DNA of 64,000 bases, taken from NCBI GenBank assembly GCA_963843755.1, contig CAWJLS010000004.1, forward strand, positions 1-64,000. Direction: 5' to 3'. A program made the translations under genes and the position numbers. Below are positions 49,926 through 58,276 of the stretch, in pieces. Numbering within the stretch: position 1 is the first letter of the stretch; each line of letters starts with the position of its first letter. Under the pieces are notes generated by a model, which was given only the letters and a program-made list of their open reading frames with translations, searched no databases and was not told the origin of the DNA. Source of the stretch: CAWJLS01 sp963843755 (GTDB lineage Bacteria > Acidobacteriota > Thermoanaerobaculia > Multivoradales > DATKCC01).

Positions 49926-50490
49926 TCGGGTCTCAGATTGCGTCTCGCGGCTCTGGCCACCGGGCGTGGGTCGGCAGACATCGTCCGGTGAGTGCTCGTG
50001 GGATTCGACTTCGGAGAGCAGGAAGTCGTCGGCGAAGCGGAGGGAGCGGACCACTGCCGGCCGTGCTTCGGGCTCTCGAAGGCGAGGTGGAGGTGCGCCG
50101 GGACGTGGTGGTTCGGGGGGAGGGTCCGGTGCGGATGGTAAGGAAGCCGAAGCGGCCATCGGCGACCATGCCGAGCCGGAGCTCCGCTCTTGCGGCCCGG
50201 CTCAGGGTGAGAAGCCCGCCCGGTCTTGGAGGCGGAAGCCCGGGACCTGGGGCGACTCGATCCAGGTGTCGAAGGGCGGCGGGGGCGACGGCGGCTCGGA
50301 GACGTCGACGGCCCGGAGCTCGCGGCCGAGCTCCTTGGTCTCGGCCGGGAAGAAGATGCGGGTGCCCACCTGGGCGACGGACCGAGGGCGTCCGTCGCGG
50401 AACCTCGGGGTCGGTCCCGGAACCACGTCGCCGAGCGGAACTGTATGCCGTGACGTGCCGTCGGTGAGCTACAGCTCGCGGCCATGATCG
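49926..50490 (-). pseudogene. Decayed gene with three frameshifts (possibly dioxygenase-like)
   Basis: Coherent protein-like pieces occur in successive frames: RSVAQVGTRIFFPAETKELG through FDTWIESPQVPGFRLQDRAG, then ELRLGMVADGRFGFLTIRTG, then HHVPAHLHLAFESPKHGRQW, then VVRSLRFADDFLLSEVESHE ending at ~49926. The order DGRFxFxTIRxGP...HVPAHLHLAF recalls the C-terminal part of intradiol dioxygenase-like proteins. That assignment is weak. It is clearly a single ancestral gene with at least three shifts. Confidence 0.5.
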
Positions 50491-50508
50491 GGCGTCGCCG
50501 CCGGTATC

Positions 50509-51519
50509 ATGGCCGCGATGAGCGCACAGGCTCCAGTGGCGGCCGAGGTGGCGAACCGGCTGAGCGAGATGGTCCACGGGGCCGTCGGGGTCGCTCCGGA
50601 CACCCAGCTCAAGATCCTGTTGAGCGTCCTGACGGTCGTGGCGCTCTGGCTCGTCCGGCGCCTGGTCCTCCGGATGGCGGGCCGGAGGATCGAGGACCCG
50701 CGCGCCCGCTACCAGTGGTCGAAGAGCTCCGGCTACGCCGCCTTCATCCTGGGGCTCCTCCTGCTGGGCCAGATCTGGCTCGATGCGGTCCGCAACATGG
50801 GCACCTTCCTCGGCCTGCTGTCGGCCGGCCTGGCGATCGCCCTGCGCGACCTGGTCGCCAACACGGCCGGCTGGGCGTTCATCCTCCTACGTCACCCCTT
50901 CACCGTCGGCGACCGCATCCAGGTCGGTGAGCACCGGGGCGACGTGGTGGACATCCGCCTGTTCCAGTTCACCCTGCTCGAGATCGGCGGCTGGGTCGAC
51001 GCGGACCAGAGCACCGGCCGGGTGATCCACGTGCCCAATGCCAGGGTCTTCTCCGACCCCCTGGCCAACTACACGGCCGAGTTCCCCTACATCTGGCACG
51101 AGATCCCCGTGCTCGTCACCTTCGAGAGCGACTGGCGGCGGGCCAAGAAGATCCTGCGGGCGGTGGTCGAGGAGCAGGCGGGCAGCGTGGTCGACGAGGC
51201 CCGGGCCGCGGTCCATCGCGCGTCGCGGAAGTTCCTGATCTTCTACCGCCTGCTCACGCCGACCGTCTATACCAGCGTCGAAGACAGCGGCGTGCTCCTG
51301 ACCCTGCGCTTCATCTCACCGGTGCGCGAGCGCCGCGGGCTCACCGAGCGCATCTGGGAAGCGGTCCTCGACGCCTTCGCCCAAGAGGACCGGATCGACC
51401 TCGCCTATCCGACCCGGCGGCTCTACGCGAACCCGCTCGAAGGCAAGCCGGGGGCGCGGGCGGAGCTGCCGTTCGAGCCCGGGCGAGACGATCCACAGGA
51501 CCCGGAAGCGGCGGACTGA
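50509..51519 (+). CDS. MscS-family mechanosensitive channel
   Basis: 336 residues. Three N-terminal membrane helices (ILLSVLTVVALWLVRRLVL; YAAFILGLLLLGQIWLDAV; FLGLLSAGLAIALRDLVAN), the last the pore-lining TM3, then the MscS beta domain (FTVGDRIQVGEHRGDVVDIR, VIHVPNARVFSDPLANYT) and a cytoplasmic alpha/beta part. A second ATG nine bases later is equally possible. It would release solutes under hypo-osmotic shock. It sits between two defence-like minus-strand genes. Confidence 0.9.
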   Translation: MAAMSAQAPVAAEVANRLSEMVHGAVGVAPDTQLKILLSVLTVVALWLVRRLVLRMAGRRIEDPRARYQWSKSSGYAAFILGLLLLGQIWLDAVRNMGTFLGLLSAGLAIALRDLVANTAGWAFILLRHPFTVGDRIQVGEHRGDVVDIRLFQFTLLEIGGWVDADQSTGRVIHVPNARVFSDPLANYTAEFPYIWHEIPVLVTFESDWRRAKKILRAVVEEQAGSVVDEARAAVHRASRKFLIFYRLLTPTVYTSVEDSGVLLTLRFISPVRERRGLTERIWEAVLDAFAQEDRIDLAYPTRRLYANPLEGKPGARAELPFEPGRDDPQDPEAAD

Positions 51520-51545
51520 CGCGCTGATCGACCGGCCCCGGCGCC

Positions 51546-54500
51546 TCAGGTGGGGCGCTGTTTCGAGAGGTGGTTTGCCAGCGTTCGGAAGACCCCCGCA
51601 TCTCGCCAGCGGTCACGATTGCCGATGACATAGAGCCGTCGCTTGGCACGGCTCACGGCAACGTTCAGGAGATTGGGTCCGCTGCCCGCCCAGTAGCGTG
51701 CACCCGCCGCCTGCAGCGACGGGGCGCCGAGCACCAGGACCACAGCCTCAGCCTCCTTGCCCTGAAACGTGTGAATCGTGCCGACGTTCTCGTGGACCCA
51801 CGGCCACGCCGGCAGGCTCGTGTGTTCCTTCACGACCCTGTGCAGGCGGTTGCGCAGATTGGCCCGGACGAGGCGAAATGGGGTGATGAAGAAGATGTCC
51901 GGTGCCAGGATGCCCGCTTCGAGCACGCGAGTGAGGAGCCGAGCCGCCAGCTCTCCCTCGGCCGGGGACCAGTGACCTGGCTGCTTTCCCTCGACGTGGA
52001 ACCAGGCGCTCTCTCCCAGCACTGAGCCGATCGGACTCCGATCGGGAGGCGTCGCCTGGACCATCAGCCCGTCGTAGGCAATCTGGTTGGAGATCCGGAA
52101 CATCGGCCGTTGACAGCGGCGGTGGACGCGGAGCGGCGAGCCCACCCACACGTCGCCTCCTTCTTGGAGCAACGTGGTTCCGAACCAGCTCGCCCGGTCG
52201 GCCAGTGACTGGACGGACGCGCGAGGCGCAGCCCAGGCGTCCGGGTCGATTCTGTACTCGGCCATGATCGCGTTCGTCAGCCGCTGTGGCATGGTCACCA
52301 CCGGAGGAATCTGCATCGGATCACCGATACCGATCACCCTGCGCGCTCGCCAGATGGCACCGACAGCCGCCTGCGGGACGGCCTGTCCTGCTTCGTCGAT
52401 CAGCAACCATCCGAGCTGCTCACGCCCGAGCGGCCCAAACATGCGCGACACGGATGCGAACGTCGTGGAGATCACCGGAACCACGAAGAACAAGCTCGCC
52501 CAGATCGACCTCCTCGCCGGCTCCTGCCGTTCGGAGAGCTTCCGGCCTTTGAGCAGCATCATGGCGGCACCCAGGTTGTGGCGGAGGCGCGGCGCCGCGG
52601 CGTCGATGAAGGAGCGGTGGAGCGCGAAGCAGGCACAGAAGAGATCGTCGCGAGCATCCTGGAACCGTTGGCTGAGCCAGGGTGAGAGCTTCTGGCGCTC
52701 CTCTTCGGGGAGGGACCAGAAGCGCTGGTCGGGCAAGTGTGCGCCGAGATCCTCCCGGGCTTCAACGAGGACGGCCCGAATCTCTTCGAGCCGTCGCCTG
52801 AGAGCCTCTCGATGGTTCTCTTGTTGCCGTAGCGAACGCTCCAGATGATCCCGCTCGGCGCAGATTGCCTGCCATGCGTCCTCGGCAGCCAGTTCAGTGT
52901 CCCGAGCCTTCTGCGTCGCGGCCACCGCTGCCGCCATGCGCTCTCGCCACTCCGTGAACGAGCGGGTTCGAAAGAGACGGGCGAAGAACCCGGGTCGCAA
53001 GCTCTGGCAAGCATCGCGATCTCCCGCGGCCTCTCGGCTCCGTTGGCGTGCCTTCTGGAGCTTCTGGTCGAGCGATGTCTCGCGATCGATCACCTCGCCG
53101 AGCCGTCCTCGGAGGGACTCGATTGCGGCGCCGCTCTGTTCGAGGGAGCGCTCGACGCCCGACCGCTCCAGGAGAGCCTTCCTCGCGGTCTCGAGTCGGC
53201 CTCTTTCTTCCTTTGCTCGCGCCAGGGCAGCTCGAAAACGGCTCCTGGCTGCATGCCAGCGGACCAGTGCTTCGGCACGGTCTCTGGGAGCTTCCTCGAG
53301 GACGAGGACCTCCGGCGGACCCCCCTCTTCGCCGTCTCCATCAGCCTCTTCGGGTTGCTGCTCCCCAGATAGCCGCTCAGGTGCCTCGGGTTCCCAGCCA
53401 TCAATGATGCCCCGCAGGTAGGAGTGCATACTCCTCTCCTGGTCCCACCAGAAGGCATCGATGAAGTCCCGGCGGTTGGCCGAGTTTCCCAAGACCGCAG
53501 CGGCCAACCCCCAGGCGAGGCCGGTTTCCGTCGGCTTGCGGCTCTTGCCTCCCTGGAGCACGCGATCTGCAATGCTTGCGAAGTAACGTAGCGGTGGGTC
53601 GAGCTCATCCGTGATGGCATCGATCCCCGGGATCTCGCGACTGATGTTTTCGACCGCCTTGTTGTTGCTGGAGGCCACGACGATCTCATGTCCCAAGAGG
53701 CACTCGTCGAGTCGGTAAAGGTGGAGGAAGCGATGGCCGGCGGCGATCGGGGCTACGTGGGTGAAGGCCTCCTCGGGGTCGTCGTAGCCCGCCATGGTGA
53801 TCGCTCGGTCCAGGACGACCTTGGCGACGACGTCCCGTAGAAGCGTTGTCTTGCCGGTCCCCGGCGGCCCGTTGATGCCGACCAGTCCATGTTCGGAAAG
53901 CTCGTGGGTCGCGTGATTGACTGCCGCCTGCTGCATCAGGACCAGCGGGTAGCGGCCACGGACCGGCCAGCGAGAGAGTGGAATGCGCTCCGGGGAGACC
54001 GTTTCGTCGATGATCGCGGGGTCGCGAACGACGTCTACTCGCTCTCTTCGTGGCCGAGCGTTCAGAAAGGCGGTCAAGGCTTGCCCCGAATCACCTGACC
54101 GAAGAGCAGCCCGGACGCGACTGAGGTCGTCCAGGAAGAAGCTGTTGAGGAGCTCGGGCTCGGGTGCATCGAAGGTGCGTCCCCAGATGGGCACGCGCAC
54201 GGAGACTGGAGCAAACCTGACCTCTTCGGCTGGCAACCGGAGACGATTCACCATCCAGTGGGTGGCGCGGGCCAAGTCATCGGCGCCGGCCGGCAAGATT
54301 TCTCCGTCCTCGTTCATCCGTAGGAGGTGGCGCTCCAGCTCTTCACCGATGAGCTGCTCCTCCTCCCGGAAGTCCGCCAAACCGTGAAGCTCGCCGGCCC
54401 GGACCATCCCGTAGCCCCAGGCGAAGCTCGACACAAAGGTCTTGCCCTCGACAGGTCGGCCCGCTTGGTCCAGGACCACGACGGCCAGCGGAGCCGTGCC

Positions 54501-55145
54501 GCGGATCGGTCGTGGTTTCTCCGGGCTTTCATCCGGAAACAGCTCGAGCAGCCTGTGCGTCACCTTCGAGAGGTCGAGCTCTCCGAGGTGGACGAACCAG
54601 TAGACAGCTCGTTGCCGCCCTTTCGGACCGTACTTCGCTTCCATCCACGGTTCGGCGTGCTCGTCGGCCCGGACCATCTGACGGCCCACAGCTTCCAGCT
54701 CCTGCGGTGTCGGGAGAGCCTGAGGCTCCAGAACCTCCAGCGTGATCCACGCCGCCAACAGAGCATCGGCATCCGCTGCCGACGCCGGCGTGCTCAATGT
54801 GCTCGAGGCTCTCTTTGGCTGGAGCGGAACCGGCATGGCAGGAGTTTCTGGTTCTTTGGCCACGGGCATGAGAGGTGAGGGCGGCTTCGTCACCCGGGAC
54901 GAAGTCTTCGGCCTCAGTGGACGGGCCCTGGGTTCTCGTTTCTCCGCCTCAATATCCTGCTTTCCTGATCCCGATGATGCCTTCTCGAGGGCGAGCTTCA
55001 CTCTCTCGGACAGGGCAACCGCTCGGCGAGTTGACCGGTGTGCCAGCTCTTGCTGAAGAGTCGTGAGCGTGTGGCGGTCACCCCTGGCGCCCGCAAAGAT
55101 CTCTTCGAGCTCGTGGATGCGCTTCTTGAAGTACGGCCGGGGCAT
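51546..55145 (-). CDS. SF1 (UPF1/DNA2-like) helicase with coiled-coil insertion
   Basis: 1199 residues. N-terminal ~130 disordered/charged, ~130-400 a novel domain. Motif I GINGPPGTGKTTLLRDVV at ~423-440, then a long insertion with coiled-coil (about 650-850, AGDRDACQS and LEETARK-like heptads). Motif II is LLIDEAGQAVPQAA, motif III IGIGDPMQIPPVV, and motifs V/VI TIHTFQGKEAEAVVLVL and NLLNVAVSRAKRRLYVIGN. The arrangement AAA_11 + AAA_12 is that of large UPF1-like helicases, often seen in bacterial defence islands. Preceded by a MraZ-like gene 62 bases upstream. Defence role inferred. Confidence 0.88.
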   Translation of the reverse strand: MPRPYFKKRIHELEEIFAGARGDRHTLTTLQQELAHRSTRRAVALSERVKLALEKASSGSGKQDIEAEKREPRARPLRPKTSSRVTKPPSPLMPVAKEPETPAMPVPLQPKRASSTLSTPASAADADALLAAWITLEVLEPQALPTPQELEAVGRQMVRADEHAEPWMEAKYGPKGRQRAVYWFVHLGELDLSKVTHRLLELFPDESPEKPRPIRGTAPLAVVVLDQAGRPVEGKTFVSSFAWGYGMVRAGELHGLADFREEEQLIGEELERHLLRMNEDGEILPAGADDLARATHWMVNRLRLPAEEVRFAPVSVRVPIWGRTFDAPEPELLNSFFLDDLSRVRAALRSGDSGQALTAFLNARPRRERVDVVRDPAIIDETVSPERIPLSRWPVRGRYPLVLMQQAAVNHATHELSEHGLVGINGPPGTGKTTLLRDVVAKVVLDRAITMAGYDDPEEAFTHVAPIAAGHRFLHLYRLDECLLGHEIVVASSNNKAVENISREIPGIDAITDELDPPLRYFASIADRVLQGGKSRKPTETGLAWGLAAAVLGNSANRRDFIDAFWWDQERSMHSYLRGIIDGWEPEAPERLSGEQQPEEADGDGEEGGPPEVLVLEEAPRDRAEALVRWHAARSRFRAALARAKEERGRLETARKALLERSGVERSLEQSGAAIESLRGRLGEVIDRETSLDQKLQKARQRSREAAGDRDACQSLRPGFFARLFRTRSFTEWRERMAAAVAATQKARDTELAAEDAWQAICAERDHLERSLRQQENHREALRRRLEEIRAVLVEAREDLGAHLPDQRFWSLPEEERQKLSPWLSQRFQDARDDLFCACFALHRSFIDAAAPRLRHNLGAAMMLLKGRKLSERQEPARRSIWASLFFVVPVISTTFASVSRMFGPLGREQLGWLLIDEAGQAVPQAAVGAIWRARRVIGIGDPMQIPPVVTMPQRLTNAIMAEYRIDPDAWAAPRASVQSLADRASWFGTTLLQEGGDVWVGSPLRVHRRCQRPMFRISNQIAYDGLMVQATPPDRSPIGSVLGESAWFHVEGKQPGHWSPAEGELAARLLTRVLEAGILAPDIFFITPFRLVRANLRNRLHRVVKEHTSLPAWPWVHENVGTIHTFQGKEAEAVVLVLGAPSLQAAGARYWAGSGPNLLNVAVSRAKRRLYVIGNRDRWRDAGVFRTLANHLSKQRPT

Positions 55146-55207
55146 CGTGAACCTTGAACCAGTCTATCTGCCGCATCGCCCCGGGGGATGCAGCGCCCGA
55201 TCGTTTT

Positions 55208-55672
55208 CTACGGGCGTCGGTAGCTCGTTGCAAGTCTCCGCGCGGCATCCGGGAGGTCGTCCAGCCCCCAGATCTGAATCGCTCCCAGCACCACAACTAC
55301 GGCGACCGCTGCGTCGGGCGAGGCGGGGAGTAGGCGCCCTTCTCGAACGCCCTTCGGTAGCGTGAACCGCCCGTCGGCGCCGATGCGGACGCTCCAGCTC
55401 AACCTCAGATGGAGAGCCCTGGCGAGGTCCTCTGATGCCAGGAGCTCCGGCGTCAAGGGGCCCATCTCTTCCAACTGCTTGAGGTCGGCGTCCCGTTCGT
55501 TCTTCGCATCCGGTGACAGGACGATCAGCCCGCCGTGCGGGCTCGGCATGGCGAGGGCGTCGCACTCCTTGCCCGCGCGGTACCAGGGGAGGAGATCCGA
55601 GATCTCTTTCGGCAGATGGATCCGGTGCCGGTCCATCCTGTAGATCCTGAAGCCTTCGAAGGGCAAGGTCAT
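55208..55672 (-). CDS. MraZ-like two-domain AbrB-fold protein
   Basis: 154 residues. Two half-repeats each resembling the MraZ/AbrB hairpin: the first RHRIHLPKEISDLLPWYRAG and LAMPSPHGGLIVLSPD, the second GRFTLPKGVREGRLLP and VVVVLGAIQIWGLDDLPDA. MraZ normally sits at the head of dcw clusters; here it heads a helicase operon, so it is a divergent family member that probably regulates its own operon. A short inverted repeat in the divergent promoter region is a candidate operator. Confidence 0.6.
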   Translation of the reverse strand: MTLPFEGFRIYRMDRHRIHLPKEISDLLPWYRAGKECDALAMPSPHGGLIVLSPDAKNERDADLKQLEEMGPLTPELLASEDLARALHLRLSWSVRIGADGRFTLPKGVREGRLLPASPDAAVAVVVVLGAIQIWGLDDLPDAARRLATSYRRP

Positions 55673-55726
55673 GGGGAAAGTCGCCCACTAAGTTCGACAA
55701 GAGCCAATGACTCTAGCACTTTGTCC

Positions 55727-55760
55727 TTGATTCGAAGTGCGATGACGGGTAAAATTACCC
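55727..55760 (+). promoter_or_regulatory. Promoter of the Nudix gene with overlapping inverted repeat
   Basis: TTGATT (55727-55732) and TAAAAT (55750-55755) are 17 bases apart, a near-consensus sigma-70 promoter in a GC-rich genome. The ATG at 55765 is nine bases after the -10, so the mRNA is nearly leaderless. GGGTAA-AA-TTACCC (55747-55760) forms an inverted repeat across the -10 box, and TGGG-type motifs are what MraZ proteins bind, so the divergent MraZ-like product may act here. Confidence 0.55.
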
Positions 55761-55764
55761 ATCC

Positions 55765-56301
55765 ATGTCGGCTCCAGCTCCAACGTCCCTCATCGATGTC
55801 GTCGATGACTACGACCGTCCTGTCGGCACGATTGAACGGGGCCGGGCTCTCGAAGAAGGGAAGAGCTTTCGGGTTGCCCACGTGTGGCTCCTCTCGGGCC
55901 GAGGCCTTCTCCTTCAGCAGCTTGGACACCACCGGAAGCGGCACCCGTTGCAATGGGGGTCGTCGGTGGCCGCCTACCTGTACAGTGGTGAGACCTACGA
56001 GGCCGCCGCGACGCGCAGGCTGCTCGAGGAGCTCGGACTGGGCTTGGCGCTCGAGCGCTTCACGGTGACGAGGATGCGGGACGGAGAGAGCACCAAGTTC
56101 ATCGCCCTCTTTCTCTGTCGAATCGAACAGACCGATCTGCCGGAGATTTGCGAGCCGGACCATGTCGAGGCGCTTCGCTACTGGCATCGAGACGAGATTG
56201 ACCGGGCTTTGGCGGAAGCCCCTGACACGTTCACCGGGACGTTTCGTCACCTGTACGGTCTCTACAGAGGTCAGGTGACCTCGGGCGCGGCGCTACACTA
56301 G
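55765..56301 (+). CDS. Nudix hydrolase
   Basis: 178 residues. IDVVDDYDRPVGTIERGRAL at the start, then VWLLSGRGLLLQQLGHHRKR, and the Nudix helix GETYEAAATRRLLEELGLGL, where the usual RE is RR. The layout is like isopentenyl-diphosphate isomerase-type and NTP-hydrolysing Nudix proteins. The RR replaces a metal-binding Glu position of the consensus REUxEE, so activity may be altered. The gene is followed five bases later by a membrane protein and divergent from the MraZ-like/helicase operon. Confidence 0.8.
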   Translation: MSAPAPTSLIDVVDDYDRPVGTIERGRALEEGKSFRVAHVWLLSGRGLLLQQLGHHRKRHPLQWGSSVAAYLYSGETYEAAATRRLLEELGLGLALERFTVTRMRDGESTKFIALFLCRIEQTDLPEICEPDHVEALRYWHRDEIDRALAEAPDTFTGTFRHLYGLYRGQVTSGAALH

Positions 56302-56306
56302 GCGCC

Positions 56307-56840
56307 GTGTCCGAAGATCGTCAGGACCGCGAGCTCGCGAAGGACCCCTCCGACGACAAGCAGCCACTGCCCACAGACCGGCAAGAGCTGCTAGCGCTTC
56401 ACCAAGTCCACGTCGCCGAGTACCGTTTCCAGGTCGAGCTGAACTGGAAGCGCAGCCAGTACTTCTTGGCACTCAATCTGGCCGTCCTCGTCGCGGGTGG
56501 AAGCCTCCTTGGCCGGTCTTCGTCGACGGCCGCACAGATCGTCGCAAGCGCAGTCTTCGGAGCTGGCATCGTGACGGCATGGCTTGGGCACCGCATCATC
56601 TCGTCGCAGCACGAGTACTACCGGAACGCGCGAGAGAGCCTGCGCCGCGTCCAGGCTGCGCTCGGCCTGGGCGCGCGGGGGCTCCATACGACGGCGGCCA
56701 TGGGTGGGACCAATATCCCGCGGAGCAAGGTGACGGTGATGCTCCGACGGACCGTCGCCGTGCTCGGAGTGCTCGACGGTGTGGCGTTCCTGATGGTGCT
56801 TCTCCAGCTCCTTTGCCTCTGGCGGCCAACAGGATCCTAG
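56307..56840 (+). CDS. Membrane protein (RipA/SLATT-like, tentative)
   Basis: 177 residues from a GTG. The phrase HVAEYRFQVELNWKRSQYFL precedes helix 1 (LALNLAVLVAGGSLLG), helix 2 (QIVASAVFGAGIVTAWLGH), a charged part (EYYRNARESLRRVQAALGL) and a third helix near the end. I associate this pattern with small membrane proteins of RipA/SLATT type, which can serve as pore-forming effectors in defence systems. That is a memory-based match. Linked to the Nudix gene by only five bases. Confidence 0.5.
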   Translation: MSEDRQDRELAKDPSDDKQPLPTDRQELLALHQVHVAEYRFQVELNWKRSQYFLALNLAVLVAGGSLLGRSSSTAAQIVASAVFGAGIVTAWLGHRIISSQHEYYRNARESLRRVQAALGLGARGLHTTAAMGGTNIPRSKVTVMLRRTVAVLGVLDGVAFLMVLLQLLCLWRPTGS

Positions 56841-56926
56841 TCTCGATCCACCAGCCGTCAGCGGACCTCCTGGCATCGAAGTGAGTTGACAGGTTCTCCT
56901 GGACATTGCCTCCCACCCGGAGTATT

Positions 56927-56938
56927 GTGCATATGCAC
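56927..56938. promoter_or_regulatory. Perfect 12-bp palindrome GTGCATATGCAC upstream of the DUF134 gene
   Basis: Located 20 bases before the start codon of a predicted helix-turn-helix (DUF134) regulator. A perfect palindrome at this place suggests the operator at which the DUF134 product controls its own operon. Inference from symmetry and position. Confidence 0.45.
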
Positions 56939-56958
56939 GAAACAGGAGCCCTGATCCG

Positions 56959-57270
56959 ATGCCCCGACCAACCAAACCCCGCCGCTGCCGTCGCTTTCGA
57001 GGCGATCGGGTCTTCAAGCCGCGCAGCCTACCCATGAGCCGTCTCGAGACGATCCGGCTGCGACTGGACGAGCTGGAAGCGATGAGGCTGTGCGACCAGG
57101 AAGGCCTGGATCAGATGACTGCGGGAACGCGGATGGGTGTTTCGCGGGGTACGGTGCAGAGGCTCCTCAAGTCCGGACGAGCCAAGGTGGTCGGCGCGCT
57201 GCTGTCGTCGTCCGCCCTGCTCATCGCCGAAGGAGATCACCATGAGACTGTGTATCCCCACGCTGGATGA
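56959..57270 (+). CDS. DUF134 (UPF0251) helix-turn-helix protein
   Basis: 103 residues. The family signature is complete: MPRPTKPRRCRRF, LRLDELEAMRLCDQEGLDQM and GVSRGTVQRLLKSGRAKVV, a sigma-region-4-like helix-turn-helix. DUF134 genes sit beside NifX/NifB-like (dinitrogenase cofactor family) genes in many bacteria, as here. The product is probably the regulator of the pair. The next gene begins inside its 3' end (29-base overlap). Confidence 0.9.
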   Translation: MPRPTKPRRCRRFRGDRVFKPRSLPMSRLETIRLRLDELEAMRLCDQEGLDQMTAGTRMGVSRGTVQRLLKSGRAKVVGALLSSSALLIAEGDHHETVYPHAG

Positions 57271-57613
57271 CCGCGAGCTCGCGGCCGCCTTGTCCCCTCA
57301 CTTCGGAAGCGCCCCGTTCTTCACCGTCGTCGACACGGAGAGCGGCCGGTGCGAGACCGTCGGGAACGACCACGCGCACCACCAGCCCGGACGGTGCGAC
57401 GCGGCCCGTCAGCTCGATCCGCTGGCGGCCGACGCGGTCCTGTGCTCTGGCCTCGGGCGCCGCGCCCTCGCTCGCCTGGCGGATCAGGGCCTCGAAGTCT
57501 TCCTCGCCGCGGTCCCGGACGTCGCCGCGGCTCTGGAGACGTACCGCTCCGGCGAGCTCGAGCCGATGACCGATGAGCTCACCTGCCACCACCAGCGCAG
57601 GGTGTGCGAGTAG
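57242..57613 (+). CDS. NifX/NifB-like dinitrogenase iron-molybdenum cofactor family protein
   Basis: 123 residues with GGAGATCACC before the ATG. Begins MRLCIPTLDDRELAAALSPH, then FGSAPFFTVVDTESG, CETV, and CDAARQLDPLAADAVLCSGL. The motif HFGSAPFF and the buried Cys/Asp pattern are typical of the NifX-like/MTH1175 family, RNase H-like folds that bind Fe-S or Mo-Fe clusters. No nif genes are near, so it is more likely a general metal-sulfur cofactor protein. Confidence 0.88.
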   Translation: MRLCIPTLDDRELAAALSPHFGSAPFFTVVDTESGRCETVGNDHAHHQPGRCDAARQLDPLAADAVLCSGLGRRALARLADQGLEVFLAAVPDVAAALETYRSGELEPMTDELTCHHQRRVCE

Positions 57614-57631
57614 GTCCCCGTCTTCGAACTG

Positions 57632-58273
57632 GTGATCCGCTTGCCGCGCTTTCTCGATCGTCTGCTCCGCCGGAGTACCCGGCCCTCTGAGCGGGCCGAG
57701 CCGACCGCCGAGCACCGGTGGCGCGGCGGCGGCGGGCTCGAGGTCGCCCTGTTCGTCGGAGAGCTCACCGAGGCTCCCGCGGAAGCGATCGCGACGTCCA
57801 CCAACCCCCGGCTCAGCATGGGGGGTGGGACGGGTCGCTCGGTGCTGGCGGAGACCGGCTGGGGGCTCAGACGACAGCTCGAGGCGATCGCCGCCGAGGA
57901 GGCAGAGAGGACGGGCGAGAGCGACCTACCGGTCGGCTTCGTCTGTGCGACCCCCGGCGGCGAGCCGCCCCACCGGCTGATCATCCACTGCGTGGCGAGC
58001 GATCGGCTGCACCACGCGACGGCCGAGGCGGTACGGCTCTCTGTGGAGGGCGCCCTGCGCGAGGCCGACCGGGCAGGCTGCGCGAGCCTGGCACTGCCCG
58101 TCTTCGGCACCGGTCACGCCGACCTCCCCTACGATCGGTCGCTCCACGCCATGGCCGAGGCGCTCCGCGATGCGGAACCGGGCGCCGTCCGGACCATCCT
58201 CGTCGTCCTCCTTCTGCCCGACCGGGTTCCGATCGCCCGGCAGATCCTCGATCGGGTGTTGGTGCCGGGGTGA
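57632..58273 (+). CDS. Macrodomain protein
   Basis: 213 residues from a GTG. The macro fold is seen in EAIATSTNPRLSMGGGTGRS, where the ADP-ribose loop has the usual TNP and GGG...G. It continues with LIIHCVASDRLHHATAEAVR and SLALPVFGTGHADLPYDRSL (the second loop), then a helix. Such domains bind or hydrolyse ADP-ribose or its O-acetyl form. N-terminal ~35 residues are basic and divergent. Eighteen bases follow the NifX-like gene, so co-transcription is likely. Confidence 0.83.
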   Translation: MIRLPRFLDRLLRRSTRPSERAEPTAEHRWRGGGGLEVALFVGELTEAPAEAIATSTNPRLSMGGGTGRSVLAETGWGLRRQLEAIAAEEAERTGESDLPVGFVCATPGGEPPHRLIIHCVASDRLHHATAEAVRLSVEGALREADRAGCASLALPVFGTGHADLPYDRSLHAMAEALRDAEPGAVRTILVVLLLPDRVPIARQILDRVLVPG

Positions 58274-58276
58274 CGA

